DNA of 64,000 nt. Origin: Terriglobia bacterium. GTDB taxonomy: Bacteria; Acidobacteriota; Terriglobia; Bryobacterales; Bryobacteraceae. Location: contig JAIQFK010000002.1 in assembly GCA_020073305.1 (NCBI GenBank), positions 248,001 to 312,000 of the forward strand. The letters are read 5' to 3'. A model generated the notes under the pieces. The model had not been told where the DNA came from. It made no database searches and worked only from the letters and a program-made list of their open reading frames with translations. The stretch's first letter is position 1; each line of letters begins with the position of its first letter. A program made the translations under genes and the position numbers. Of this stretch, positions 54,644 through 63,134 are shown in pieces.

Positions 54644-56266
54644 ATGGGCAGTGAACGGCTAAAACTCCAGGATCCAGCCACGGAAGCGGCTGACACCAAG
54701 GCGATTGCGGCGCGGTACCGCTGCGAGTACGTCGATCTGCGGGAGTCGGCGATCGACCATGACCTGTTCCGCTCGGTGCCGGTCGATTTGATGTTCCGTT
54801 ACAACTTCGTGCCGATGCACGCCGAGAACGGCCTGCTCGAGATCGCGGTGGCCGATCCGCGCAATCTCAACATGATCGACGAGCTGGCGCTGCTGCTCAA
54901 CAAGAAGCTGCGCATCAAGGTGGCCACGCTCTCGCAGATTTCCGAGCTGCTCAAGAAAACCGAACAATCGCAGCGCGTGCTGGAGGAGGTCACCGAAGGA
55001 TTCACGCTGGACGTGGTGGCGGACGAGGAGAACTCCGACGAAACGCTCTCCATCGACAAGCTGTCGGCGGTGGACAGCGACATCGCGCCGGTAATCAAGC
55101 TGGTGGATACCACGATTTTCAACGCCTTGGAGCGGCGTGCCAGCGACATTCACATCGAATCGCGGGACCAGGAAGTGGCCATCAAGTACCGGATTGACGG
55201 CGTGCTGCATTACGCCATGCCGCCCATCGCCAAGGACTGGCACCAGACCATCCTTTCGCGCATCAAGGTGATGAGCGAGCTGGATATCGCCGAGCGGCGC
55301 GTGCCGCAGGACGGCCGCTTCCGCGTGCGCTACAAAAACCGGCTGATCGATTTCCGCGTATCCATCATGCCCACCATTCATGGCGAGGATGCCGTGCTGC
55401 GCGTGCTGGATAAGGAATCGATGAGCGAGAAGTTCGCCAAGCTCTCGCTCGAAGTGGTGGGTTTCTCGGAAGCCGATCTGACGAAGTTTCGCCGCTACAT
55501 CATGGAGCCGTACGGCATGGTGCTGGTGACCGGGCCAACCGGGTCGGGCAAAACCACCACGCTCTATGCGGCGCTCAGCGAGATCAAGAACGACGAGGAC
55601 AAAATCATCACCATTGAGGATCCCGTCGAATATCAGATCAAGGGCATCACGCAGATTCCGGTGAACGAGAAGAAAGGCCTGACGTTCGCGCGCGGGTTGC
55701 GCTCCATTCTGCGCCACGACCCGGACAAGATCATGGTGGGCGAGATTCGCGACCAGGAAACCGCGCAGATCGCCATCAACTCGGCGCTCACCGGCCACCT
55801 GGTATTCACCACGGTGCACGCCAACAACGTGCTGGACGTGCTGGGGCGGTTTCTGAACATGGGTGTGGAACCGTACAATTTCGTCTCGGCTCTGAATTGC
55901 ATTCTGGCCCAGCGCCTGGTGAGGGTAATCTGCGAGTTCTGCCGCAAGCCGGTGCACTACCCGGACTCGTACCTGGTGGAGAGCGGGCTTCACCCAGCGG
56001 AATGGCGCGACGCACCGTTCTACGAAGGCGCGGGCTGTTTTGAATGCGGCGGCACGGGCTTCCGCGGCCGCACCGCCATCCACGAGCTGCTGGACCTGAC
56101 GGAGCGCATCCGGGAGATGATCCTGGACAAGCGGCCGACGTCGGAGATCAAGCGTCTGGCGCGCGAGGAAGGGATGACGTTTTTGCGAGAATCGGCGATC
56201 CTCAAAATGAAAACGGGCATAACCACGCTCAAAGAGATCAATAAGGTCACCTTCATTGAGGGCTAG
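54644..56266 (+). CDS. pilB: PilB/GspE-type type IV pilus or T2SS assembly ATPase
   Basis: 540 residues from ATG 54644; a GTG at 54557 gives 569. Walker A GPTGSGKTTTLYAALSEIKN, Asp box ITIEDPVEYQI, Walker B MVGEIRDQETAQIAINSALTGH and His box LVFTTVHANNVLDVLGRF. Near the end a tetracysteine zinc site (CEFCRKP...CFECGGTGFRGR). The N-terminal PilB domain (about residues 25-110) is short. It powers pilin assembly. Followed closely by pilM-like, N, O, P genes. Confidence 0.93.
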   Translation: MGSERLKLQDPATEAADTKAIAARYRCEYVDLRESAIDHDLFRSVPVDLMFRYNFVPMHAENGLLEIAVADPRNLNMIDELALLLNKKLRIKVATLSQISELLKKTEQSQRVLEEVTEGFTLDVVADEENSDETLSIDKLSAVDSDIAPVIKLVDTTIFNALERRASDIHIESRDQEVAIKYRIDGVLHYAMPPIAKDWHQTILSRIKVMSELDIAERRVPQDGRFRVRYKNRLIDFRVSIMPTIHGEDAVLRVLDKESMSEKFAKLSLEVVGFSEADLTKFRRYIMEPYGMVLVTGPTGSGKTTTLYAALSEIKNDEDKIITIEDPVEYQIKGITQIPVNEKKGLTFARGLRSILRHDPDKIMVGEIRDQETAQIAINSALTGHLVFTTVHANNVLDVLGRFLNMGVEPYNFVSALNCILAQRLVRVICEFCRKPVHYPDSYLVESGLHPAEWRDAPFYEGAGCFECGGTGFRGRTAIHELLDLTERIREMILDKRPTSEIKRLAREEGMTFLRESAILKMKTGITTLKEINKVTFIEG

Positions 56267-56278
56267 GGAATTCTACGC

Positions 56279-57172
56279 ATGAGTCTGCTCCACTCGCTCA
56301 CATCGCTTTGGAAGGACCCGCCGCCGGCGCTGGCTTTCGAGCTCTCGGAAGCCGGGGTGGCGATGGCGCGAACCGGCAAAGAACCGGATATCGACTTTCG
56401 CCCGCTCGAGAGCGGCGTGCTTTCGGTCTCGCCGCTGCGCGACAACATCACCGACGTGGATAAACTGGCCGCGGTCGTGCGCTCGATGGTTCCGCCAAAC
56501 GGAAGCCGCAAACGGCGCGAGGCCGCGCTCATTCTGCCCGACTCCTGCGTGCGGGTCGCCATCCTGGATTTCGATAGTTTCCCGTCCGATGCCAAGGAGC
56601 AGTTGTCGCTGGTGCGGTTCCGGATGAAAAAAAGCGTACCGTACGATGTGGAGTCGGCCATGCTGAGCTACCACGCGCAGAGCGCCGGCGGAGATGGGAA
56701 AAAGGTCGACGTGGTGGTTGCGGTGGCGCCGCTCGAAATCGTCTCGCGCTATGAAGCGCCGTTTCGCGCGGCCGCGATCGAGCCGGGCTTCGTCAGCCTG
56801 TCCGCGCTGGCATCGCTGGAGCTGATTGCCGAACCCGGAACGGTGGTGGTGGCCAAACTGAGCGGCCGCATGCTGACGATCATGGTGGTATCCGCAGGCG
56901 TGCTGAAGCTGGTGCGATCCCTGGAGCTGAGCCAGCCGGGCGTCGCGGAGATTGCGTCCGATCTCTATCCGACATTCGTGTATACGGAAGACAACCTGGG
57001 TGTGAAAGCGGAAAAGCTGCTGCTTGCCGGTTTCGGAAAGATGGCGGCGGAGGCGCAGGATCAGTTTGCGCGGGAATTGCATTTGCCCGTGGAACTGGTT
57101 CGGGCCGCCGCGGGCCAGGCAGCAGACTATAGTCTGGGCCTGGTGGGTTACCTGAAGTCTCTGGCGGCATAA
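56279..57172 (+). CDS. pilM: PilM-like pilus assembly protein
   Basis: 297 residues. ALAFELSEAGVAMARTGKEPDIDFRPLESG at the start resembles the actin-like fold of PilM, which binds the N-terminus of PilN on the cytoplasmic side. The sequence is diverged, and the ATP-binding Gly-rich loop is not obvious. Position between pilB and a pilN-like gene supports the assignment. Confidence 0.78.
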   Translation: MSLLHSLTSLWKDPPPALAFELSEAGVAMARTGKEPDIDFRPLESGVLSVSPLRDNITDVDKLAAVVRSMVPPNGSRKRREAALILPDSCVRVAILDFDSFPSDAKEQLSLVRFRMKKSVPYDVESAMLSYHAQSAGGDGKKVDVVVAVAPLEIVSRYEAPFRAAAIEPGFVSLSALASLELIAEPGTVVVAKLSGRMLTIMVVSAGVLKLVRSLELSQPGVAEIASDLYPTFVYTEDNLGVKAEKLLLAGFGKMAAEAQDQFARELHLPVELVRAAAGQAADYSLGLVGYLKSLAA

Positions 57173-57174
57173 GC

Positions 57175-57741
57175 ATGAAATTTCCATTGAATCTCGCGAC
57201 GCAGCCGTTCCGTAAGGATCGACCCATCCTGGTTGCATCGGCTGCGGTCGGGCTGCTGATGGTGGCGTCGCTGGCCCTGCTGGTTTCGCTGGCGGTGGCC
57301 GATCACCGGCGCTCGGCCGATACGCGGCGTGTCATCGAGCGGCTGGACCAGCAGCTCGCGCGCGTGGCCAAAGAGCAAGCCCGCCTGGATGGGGTGCTGC
57401 GGCAGCCGGACAACGCCGAGGTGCTCGAGCGCAGCCTGTTTCTGAATGCGCTTCTTTACCGCAAGGGGATCAGTTGGACGAAAGTGTTTTCGGATCTCGA
57501 GAAGGTGCTGCCGCCGAATGTGCGCCTCATCAACATCCGGCCCACGGTGGTCTCCGAGAACCAGGTCTACCTGGAGATGACGCTGGGCTCGGAATCGCTC
57601 CCGCCCGTGATTGAAACCCTCACCCGCTTCGAGTCTTCGGAGGTGTTTGGCGCCACCACGCTTTACAGCACGGTGCCGCCGTCGCAGAGCGAACCCCTTT
57701 ACCGCTGCCGCGTGAGCGTAAACTATGCTCAAAGACTTTGA
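57175..57741 (+). CDS. pilN: PilN-like pilus assembly protein
   Basis: 188 residues. KFPLNLATQPFRKDRPILVASAAVGLLMVASLALLVSLAVAD shows the PilN N-terminal NLATxPF motif and one membrane helix (about 20-42), then a coiled coil (VIERLDQQLARVAKEQARLDG) and a periplasmic ferredoxin-like domain (LPPNVRLINIRPTVVSENQVYLEM). Starts 2 bp after pilM; overlaps pilO by 17 bp. Confidence 0.82.
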   Translation: MKFPLNLATQPFRKDRPILVASAAVGLLMVASLALLVSLAVADHRRSADTRRVIERLDQQLARVAKEQARLDGVLRQPDNAEVLERSLFLNALLYRKGISWTKVFSDLEKVLPPNVRLINIRPTVVSENQVYLEMTLGSESLPPVIETLTRFESSEVFGATTLYSTVPPSQSEPLYRCRVSVNYAQRL

Positions 57742-58309
57742 TCTTCGCGCGCAACTGAAAGACCGGCGCATGGTGGTGCGCGCGGGACTTGGCGCCCTTT
57801 TGGCGGTAAATCTGGTAGCCGGGGTTTTCGTGTTTCACCCATTGGGCGGCTCCGCCGAAGACCTGGCGCAACAGTTGGACGCCAAGCAGCGCGGCTTGGC
57901 GCAGCAATTGCAGCATCTGGAGCGCACGCGCAACGTGGGGGAGAAAGTGAAGCAGGCCAAAGTAGAGGGCGACAAGTTTCTCGCCGACTACATTCTCAGC
58001 CGCCGGAAAGCTTACTCCACCCTGCTCGCGGAAGCCAACCAGCTAGCCGTCGAATCCGGGCTGAAACCGAGAGAATCGGCTTACGCCCCGCCGGAACCGG
58101 TCGAGGGTAGCGAAACCATCGAACAATTGAGCATCTCGGCGAACTACGAGGGCAATTATCAGAGCCTGACGAAGTTCGTCAACTTGCTGGACAAATCGCC
58201 GCGGCTGATCCTCGAGGCCATGCAGGCTTTGCCGCAAGCGAACGGCGTGTTGACCGTGACCATCAAGCTGGACACGTTCATTCAGGAGGCGTCCGGCGCC
58301 AAGTTATGA
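57725..58309 (+). CDS. pilO: PilO-like pilus assembly protein
   Basis: 194 residues. One N-terminal membrane helix (RAGLGALLAVNLVAGVFVFHPLGG), a coiled coil (LAQQLDAKQRGLAQQLQHLERTRNVGEKVKQA), and a periplasmic region (IEQLSISANYEGNYQSLTKFVNLLDKSPRLILEAMQAL) with the PilO-like fold. Forms a heterodimer with PilN in known systems. Overlaps pilN by 17 bp and pilP by 4 bp. Confidence 0.82.
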   Translation: MLKDFDLRAQLKDRRMVVRAGLGALLAVNLVAGVFVFHPLGGSAEDLAQQLDAKQRGLAQQLQHLERTRNVGEKVKQAKVEGDKFLADYILSRRKAYSTLLAEANQLAVESGLKPRESAYAPPEPVEGSETIEQLSISANYEGNYQSLTKFVNLLDKSPRLILEAMQALPQANGVLTVTIKLDTFIQEASGAKL

Positions 58310-59013
58310 AGGTGGGAGCCGATCGCCGGAAGGTTGGCATTCTCGTCGCGCTGACGGGGATGGCGGTGTACCTTTTGTACACGAACCTGGCTTCGACGCC
58401 GGCAAGATCCGTTGAGGCGCGCCAGACGCGCCTGGCACCGGCTGATCCGGCCGTGGCCACTGCGGTAGCGTCAGCGGCGGCAGCGCCGAGCCGGAGCAGC
58501 ACCAGCCGCAGTGCCAACCGCCAGGAGTTTCGACCGTCATTCAAACACAAAGGCGGGATAGATTCGAGCACTATCGATCCCAAGCTGCGGCTCGACCTGC
58601 TGGCCAAAGTGCAGGCCGTGGAACTGGCGCCGGCGGAGCGCAACCTGTTCCAATTTGGCGCGGCGGCTCCGGTGGCATCCGTCAGTGAGCCGGGCAGGAT
58701 CATTCCAAAAACCCCGGCCCAGGTTCAGCAGCAGATCCAGGAGGAACAGGCCAGGCAGGCTGCTGCAGGGCCTCCCCCGCCGGCTCCTCCTCCGCCCATC
58801 ACGTTGAAGTACTACGGTTACGCCGCTCAGCGCGCGGATGGGCACAAGCGTGCGTTCTTCCTGGACGGAGATGATATCTTCGTGGCGGCGGAAGGCGATT
58901 TGATCAAGAAGCGATACAAGGTGGTCCGCATCGGCGTCAACTCGGTCGAGGTGGAGGACACGGAGTTCAACTACACGCAAATGCTGCCGCTGGCGGCGGA
59001 GGCGGCGGGATGA
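58306..59013 (+). CDS. pilP: PilP-like inner-membrane lipoprotein-type pilus protein
   Basis: 235 residues. A membrane helix (VGILVALTGMAVYLLYTNLA), an Ala/Pro/Ser-rich linker (about 40-165) and a C-terminal beta domain (ITLKYYGYAAQRADGHKRAFFLDGDDIFVAAEGDLIKKRYKVVRIGVNSVEVEDTEFNYTQMLPL), matching the GspC/PilP type homology region. It would connect PilNO to a secretin, which is not encoded in the window. ATGA overlap with pilO and the next gene. Confidence 0.78.
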   Translation: MKVGADRRKVGILVALTGMAVYLLYTNLASTPARSVEARQTRLAPADPAVATAVASAAAAPSRSSTSRSANRQEFRPSFKHKGGIDSSTIDPKLRLDLLAKVQAVELAPAERNLFQFGAAAPVASVSEPGRIIPKTPAQVQQQIQEEQARQAAAGPPPPAPPPPITLKYYGYAAQRADGHKRAFFLDGDDIFVAAEGDLIKKRYKVVRIGVNSVEVEDTEFNYTQMLPLAAEAAG

Positions 59014-60398
59014 CCCCCACCGGCACGGCGAAAAACGGCGAATCGGGCTATGCGCTGCTGCTGATTTTTGCCATGGCGGCGGCAGTCGCAGTGATGCTGT
59101 ACCTCGAGTTGCCGCGTGTATCTTTCGAACGGCAGCGTACCCAGGAACAGATTCTCATCGAACGCGGCGAGCAATACAAGCGCGCGATTCAGCTTTACTT
59201 TCGAAAGTTCAAAACCTATCCGGCGTCGATCGAAGCCCTGGAGGGCACAAACAACGTCCGATTTCTGCGGCATCGTTACGCGGATCCGCTCACGGGCAAG
59301 GACGAATGGCGGTTGATTCACGTGGGCCCGGGAGGCGTTTTCCTCGACTCCCTTACACGCAAGTCCGAGAAGGAGAAGAAGACGGAAGCGAACCGAAACA
59401 CCTTCATCACGGAAGGCCCGGCAATCGGATCGGCGCTTCCCGACCCGCAGCGTGGAGGCCCGGGTTTACCGCGCCGAGCCAGTGAGGGCGGGCAGCCGCA
59501 GCCCGGAACGGAGGGCGGTGGTTCCGCGGCGCTCCCAGGCCAACTTCCGGGTATGTCGGGCGATCCGTCACAGCAAGGCCCAGGCGGCACGCAATCTCCC
59601 GTTCCATCGATTCCGGGTGTGCCAGGTGCGCCGAGCGCCGCGTTCGGACAGCCCGGAATAACAGGACAGCCGTCCGCCGATCCCTCGCAACCTAACATGC
59701 CCGGGAACGCAACATATCCAACCGGCGCGGATCCGAATCAGCAGCAGGGCATGTCGCCGGCTGACCTCATCGGCAATCTGCTCAGGCAGCCCAGACCCGT
59801 TCCGACGCCTGCGGCACCCGGCGGGGCTATCCCCGGCATGATGGGGACCGGGGCGCAAGTTGGCGGGGGAATCGCCGGTGTGGCCAGTAAAGTCGAGAAG
59901 GTGAGCATCAAGATCTACAACGACCACGAAAAATACAACGAGTGGGAGTTCATCTACGATTTCAGCAAAGACCGCACCGGAGCCGGGCGGTTAGCTGCGA
60001 TGACCCCCCAGTTGAATGCGGCACCCGGAGCTGGGGGACAACCCGGCACGGGACAACCGTCGGCTTTTGGTATGCAACCTGGGCTCGGCGGACAGTCGGG
60101 ATTCGGTGCACAGCCGGGCTTTGGAGCGCAGCCTGGAGCGGCAGGCGGCTTCGGGAGCAACAGCTCGGCATCCAGCGGCTCGGGTAGCGGAAGCACTGGG
60201 GGCGTGGGCTCGGGATTCGGTGGAAGCGTGGGCTCGGGATTCGGACCGCCGGCGCCGACTACGCCAGGCCAGCCTCAGCCCCAGCAGCCGCCAAACCCGG
60301 TTCAACAACCCGCGCCACAGCCTGCGCCACAACCTGGACCGATTCCCGCGCCGCCACCAACGCCGCCGCCGGACCAGAACGCGACTCCGCCAGAATAA
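59010..60398 (+). CDS. pseudopilin-like protein with long Gly/Pro/Gln-rich tail
   Basis: 462 residues. The start, KNGESGYALLLIFAMAAAVAVMLYLELPRVSFERQRTQEQILIERGEQYKRAIQLYFRKFKTYPASIEALEG, resembles a type II pseudopilin (GspG-like) hydrophobic helix and 'YP' segment but the prepilin peptidase site is Gly-Glu-Ser-Gly-Tyr, not canonical. From about residue 140 on, low-complexity Gly/Pro/Gln/Ser blocks (GQPGxxGQPG) include a structured island (SKVEKVSIKIYNDHEKYNEWEFIYDFSKD). The tail is unlike known pseudopilins. Last gene of the pilus-like operon. Confidence 0.7.
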   Translation: MTPTGTAKNGESGYALLLIFAMAAAVAVMLYLELPRVSFERQRTQEQILIERGEQYKRAIQLYFRKFKTYPASIEALEGTNNVRFLRHRYADPLTGKDEWRLIHVGPGGVFLDSLTRKSEKEKKTEANRNTFITEGPAIGSALPDPQRGGPGLPRRASEGGQPQPGTEGGGSAALPGQLPGMSGDPSQQGPGGTQSPVPSIPGVPGAPSAAFGQPGITGQPSADPSQPNMPGNATYPTGADPNQQQGMSPADLIGNLLRQPRPVPTPAAPGGAIPGMMGTGAQVGGGIAGVASKVEKVSIKIYNDHEKYNEWEFIYDFSKDRTGAGRLAAMTPQLNAAPGAGGQPGTGQPSAFGMQPGLGGQSGFGAQPGFGAQPGAAGGFGSNSSASSGSGSGSTGGVGSGFGGSVGSGFGPPAPTTPGQPQPQQPPNPVQQPAPQPAPQPGPIPAPPPTPPPDQNATPPE

Positions 60399-60435
60399 AC
60401 GGGCGAGCCCGCCGTCATGTAATAGGGAGGGCCAC

Positions 60436-60537
60436 ATGTTCAGAGCGATTGCGCTGCTGGTCGCACTCCAGCCGCTTCCCGCCTTTCACAAAGGGTACAT
60501 TTATTGGATGGGTCTCGAAAACATCCTTAAGAGCTAG
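60436..60537 (+). CDS. possible small membrane-associated peptide
   Basis: 33 residues, MFRAIALLVALQPLPAFHKGYIYWMGLENILKS. The only support is a strong ribosome site (GGGAGGG, 4 nt before the ATG) and a hydrophobic N-terminus. It lies in the gap between the pseudopilin-like gene and the MarR gene. Confidence 0.35.
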   Translation: MFRAIALLVALQPLPAFHKGYIYWMGLENILKS

Positions 60538-60538
60538 C

Positions 60539-60567
60539 TTTCCATTAATATCGCTATGCGATATAAT
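60539..60567 (+). promoter_or_regulatory. sigma70-type promoter with MarR operator palindrome
   Basis: TTTCCA (60539-60544) and a perfect -10 TATAAT (60562-60567) are 17 bp apart. Within it, ATATCGC-TAT-GCGATAT (60548-60564) is a perfect 7-bp inverted repeat with 3-bp spacer, overlapping the -10. This is the typical size and place for a MarR-family operator, directly before the MarR gene. Binding is inferred. Confidence 0.75.
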
Positions 60568-60575
60568 GTGAATAA

Positions 60576-61001
60576 GTGCCTCTACTTGAAACGATTACAG
60601 ACTCAGATTACCAGGCTTTAGCGGAAGTTCGGTACCAGATCCGGCGGTTTCTCCACTTCAGCGAACAGGCGGCGCGCGCGGCCGGTCTTGAACCGCACCA
60701 GCATCAGTTGTTGCTGGCGGTACGGGGCCACGACAAGCGCAGCATCGGCATTTTGGCTGAACGGCTGCAGATCCAGCATCACAGCGCGGTTGAACTGGTG
60801 GACCGGCTGGAGGAGCGGGGATTCGTTGCGCGGTCGCGGGCGCCATCGGACCGCCGGCAGGTAATGGTGCAACTGACGCCGAGGGGAGAAGAGGAATTGA
60901 AAAAGCTCACCACTTGCCATCTCGCAGAATTGCGCGATACAGGCCCGGCGCTCGTAAGCGCGCTCGAAGCCGTGATTGGGAGGGCAAATGGCAGTAACTG
61001 A
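60576..61001 (+). CDS. MarR-family transcriptional regulator
   Basis: 141 residues, GTG start. Winged-helix MarR domain: LHFSEQAARAAGLEPHQHQLLLAVRGHDKRSIGILAERLQIQHHSAVELVDRLEERGFVARSRAPSDRRQVMVQLTPRGEEEL. The conserved Asp-Arg wing is DRRQVMVQLT. It probably represses its own operon with the ClC channel gene, which overlaps by 14 bp, and responds to a ligand. No Cys sensor like that of OhrR is visible in the first helices. Confidence 0.92.
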   Translation: MPLLETITDSDYQALAEVRYQIRRFLHFSEQAARAAGLEPHQHQLLLAVRGHDKRSIGILAERLQIQHHSAVELVDRLEERGFVARSRAPSDRRQVMVQLTPRGEEELKKLTTCHLAELRDTGPALVSALEAVIGRANGSN

Positions 61002-62847
61002 AGGGAAGCGCCCGGTGCGGGCATCGAGCAAGCTGGGCGATTTCACGGTTACACCGCGGACCCTTACGATCTCGGCGCTGGCGGTGGTGATCGGGGCGAT
61101 CAGCGCGTTTGTGGCACTGGGCCTGTTGAAACTCATCGGCGTGTTCACGAACCTGTTCTTCTTCCAGCGGTGGAGCACGGCCCTGGTGTCGCCGGCGGGG
61201 AACCATCTGGGAGCGCTCGAGATTCTGGTACCGGTGGGCGGCGCGGTGATCATCGGATTCATGGCGCGATACGGGTCAGAGCGCATCCGCGGGCACGGGA
61301 TTCCGGAAGCCATCGAATCGATCCTGATCAACGGCAGCCGCGTGGAGCCGCGTCTGGCGATCCTGAAGCCGCTCTCTTCGGCCATCTCGATCGGCTCGGG
61401 CGGTCCGTTCGGCGCCGAGGGACCGATCATCATGACGGGCGGAGCGTTCGGCTCGATGATCGCGCAGTTTTTCCACCTGACAAGCACGGAGCGTAAGACG
61501 CTGCTGGTGGCCGGCGCGGCGGGTGGCATGTCGGCGACGTTTGCCGCGCCGCTAGCGGCGGTGCTACTCGCGGTTGAATTGCTGTTGTTTGAATGGAAGC
61601 CGCGGAGTTTAGTCCCGGTGGCGCTGGCCAGCGCGACGGCGGGCGCGTTGCGGCGGTACATCATCGGCCTCGGCCCACTGTTTCCGACTCCTCCGCACAG
61701 CGTGTTTATCGGGCCGGAGGGCCTGGCCGGTTGCGTAGTGGCGGGAGTCCTGGCCGGCGGACTCTCGGCGTTGCTCACGCTCGCGGTCTACGGGGCCGAG
61801 GACCTGTTTCAGAAACACATGCGGATTCACTGGATGTGGTGGCCGGCCATCGGTGGACTGGCCGTGGGTTTGGGCGGGTTGGTGTTCCCGCAGGCGCTCG
61901 GGGTGGGCTATGACACGATCGGCGCGCTCTTGCAGGGCAGCGTTCCGATTAAAGTGATCTGGGGCATCCTGCTGGTGAAATCGTTCATCTGGGCGTTCTC
62001 GCTGGGATCGGGTACTTCGGGCGGAGTGCTGGCGCCCTTGTTGATGATGGGCGGCGCGCTAGGCGGCCTCGAGGCCATGGTGCTGCCCAACGAGGGCGCG
62101 GGCTTCTGGCCGCTCATCAGCATGGGCGCGATTTTGGGCGGAACGATGCGCTCGCCGTTCACGGGAATCGTCTTCGCGTTCGAACTGACGCACGACATGA
62201 ACGTGATTCTGCCGCTGCTGGTGGCATCCGTCATCGCGCACGCCTTCACGTCGCTGACGTTGAAGCGCTCCATTCTTACGGAGAAGGTCGCCCGGCGCGG
62301 TTATCACTTGAGCCGCGAATACTCTGTGGATCCGCTGGAAATTCTTTTCGCGCACGAGGTAATGCGCACGAACCTGGCGGTACTCCCAGCCACACTCAGT
62401 GAGGCGCCGCATTCGAAGCACAGCGTCCGGCGAGGCCAGCGGCTGTACCCGGTGGTGGGCTCAGACGGCATGCTCGCCGGGGTGGTCACGCGGAGAGATT
62501 TGACTCAGCCTGCATCCGGCAACGGATCGAGCAAGCTCGGCGACGTGATCCGGAAAAACCCTGTCGTGGCCTATGCCGATGAACCCCTGCGAGTGGTGGT
62601 CTACCGCATGGCGGAAACGGGCGTGACGCGTATGCCGGTGGTGGAAAGCGAGGGGTCGCGCAAGCTGGTGGGCATGATTTCACTGGAAGATCTGTTGCGC
62701 GCACGTGTGCGCGACCTGGAGGAAGAACGCCGGCGCGAACGCGTGCTGCGGATTCATTTGCCGTTCGGAGAAGAGCGCGAAGACGAGGGTCAGGCTTCGG
62801 GGGTTTCGGGCGGGTCCGTGCGGGATTCTTCCGGTGTCGTAGACTGA
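60988..62847 (+). CDS. ClC-family chloride channel/antiporter with CBS domains
   Basis: 619 residues from ATG 60988 (GGGAGGG ribosome site, in the end of marR). ClC core: helices 30-440 with GSGGPFGAEGPIIMTGGAFGS (gating Glu in GAEGP, where the canonical residue before it is Arg/Lys), GTSGGVLAPLLMMGGALG (GxxGGVFAP-like), and GGTMRSPFTGIVFAFELT. Two CBS domains follow (about 465-590; VVGSDGMLAGVVTRRDL, VVESEGSRKLVGMISLEDLLRARVRDLEEE). It may exchange chloride, fluoride or nitrate; the fluoride-specific motif is not apparent. MarR control is likely. Confidence 0.92.
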   Translation: MAVTEGKRPVRASSKLGDFTVTPRTLTISALAVVIGAISAFVALGLLKLIGVFTNLFFFQRWSTALVSPAGNHLGALEILVPVGGAVIIGFMARYGSERIRGHGIPEAIESILINGSRVEPRLAILKPLSSAISIGSGGPFGAEGPIIMTGGAFGSMIAQFFHLTSTERKTLLVAGAAGGMSATFAAPLAAVLLAVELLLFEWKPRSLVPVALASATAGALRRYIIGLGPLFPTPPHSVFIGPEGLAGCVVAGVLAGGLSALLTLAVYGAEDLFQKHMRIHWMWWPAIGGLAVGLGGLVFPQALGVGYDTIGALLQGSVPIKVIWGILLVKSFIWAFSLGSGTSGGVLAPLLMMGGALGGLEAMVLPNEGAGFWPLISMGAILGGTMRSPFTGIVFAFELTHDMNVILPLLVASVIAHAFTSLTLKRSILTEKVARRGYHLSREYSVDPLEILFAHEVMRTNLAVLPATLSEAPHSKHSVRRGQRLYPVVGSDGMLAGVVTRRDLTQPASGNGSSKLGDVIRKNPVVAYADEPLRVVVYRMAETGVTRMPVVESEGSRKLVGMISLEDLLRARVRDLEEERRRERVLRIHLPFGEEREDEGQASGVSGGSVRDSSGVVD

Positions 62848-63134
62848 GCGTCGGCGGGAGGCCAGGCGTTCTCCACGGGTTGGGGCTCGATGCCGGAGGG
62901 TAACTCCCCGGAGGTCATAGCCTCGGCGGTTACAGCCTCCGCCGGCGGCTCGGCGTGATGCTCAGGCGGCGCTTCCGCGTGGCCATGCACCGGCTCATCG
63001 AGCGGGACCTCGCACTGGCAACAATCGCTGCAGCAACCGCATCGCTCGCAAATGTGATTGTCGCAGGCGTCTTTGGTGCAGAACGCGCAAATCCGGGTGG
63101 ATTCCTGCTCGCAGATGCTGCACGCAAAGGGCAC
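62790..63134 (-). CDS. Cys-rich zinc-binding-like protein with acidic Pro/Ala tail
   Basis: 114 residues, GTG start. N-terminus CSICEQESTRICAFCTKDACDNHICERCGCCSDCCQCEVPL has nine or more Cys and a His in B-box/zinc-ribbon spacing; the rest is low-complexity Glu/Pro/Ala. Its 3' end overlaps the ClC gene by 58 bp tail to tail. Function unknown. The upstream gene's TAG overlaps the GTG by one base, so the two are coupled. Confidence 0.68.
   Translation of the reverse strand: MPFACSICEQESTRICAFCTKDACDNHICERCGCCSDCCQCEVPLDEPVHGHAEAPPEHHAEPPAEAVTAEAMTSGELPSGIEPQPVENAWPPADAQSTTPEESRTDPPETPEA

Noticed and set aside
54659-56083. 474-codon minus-strand ORF
   Set aside because: Antisense to pilB; composition artefact.
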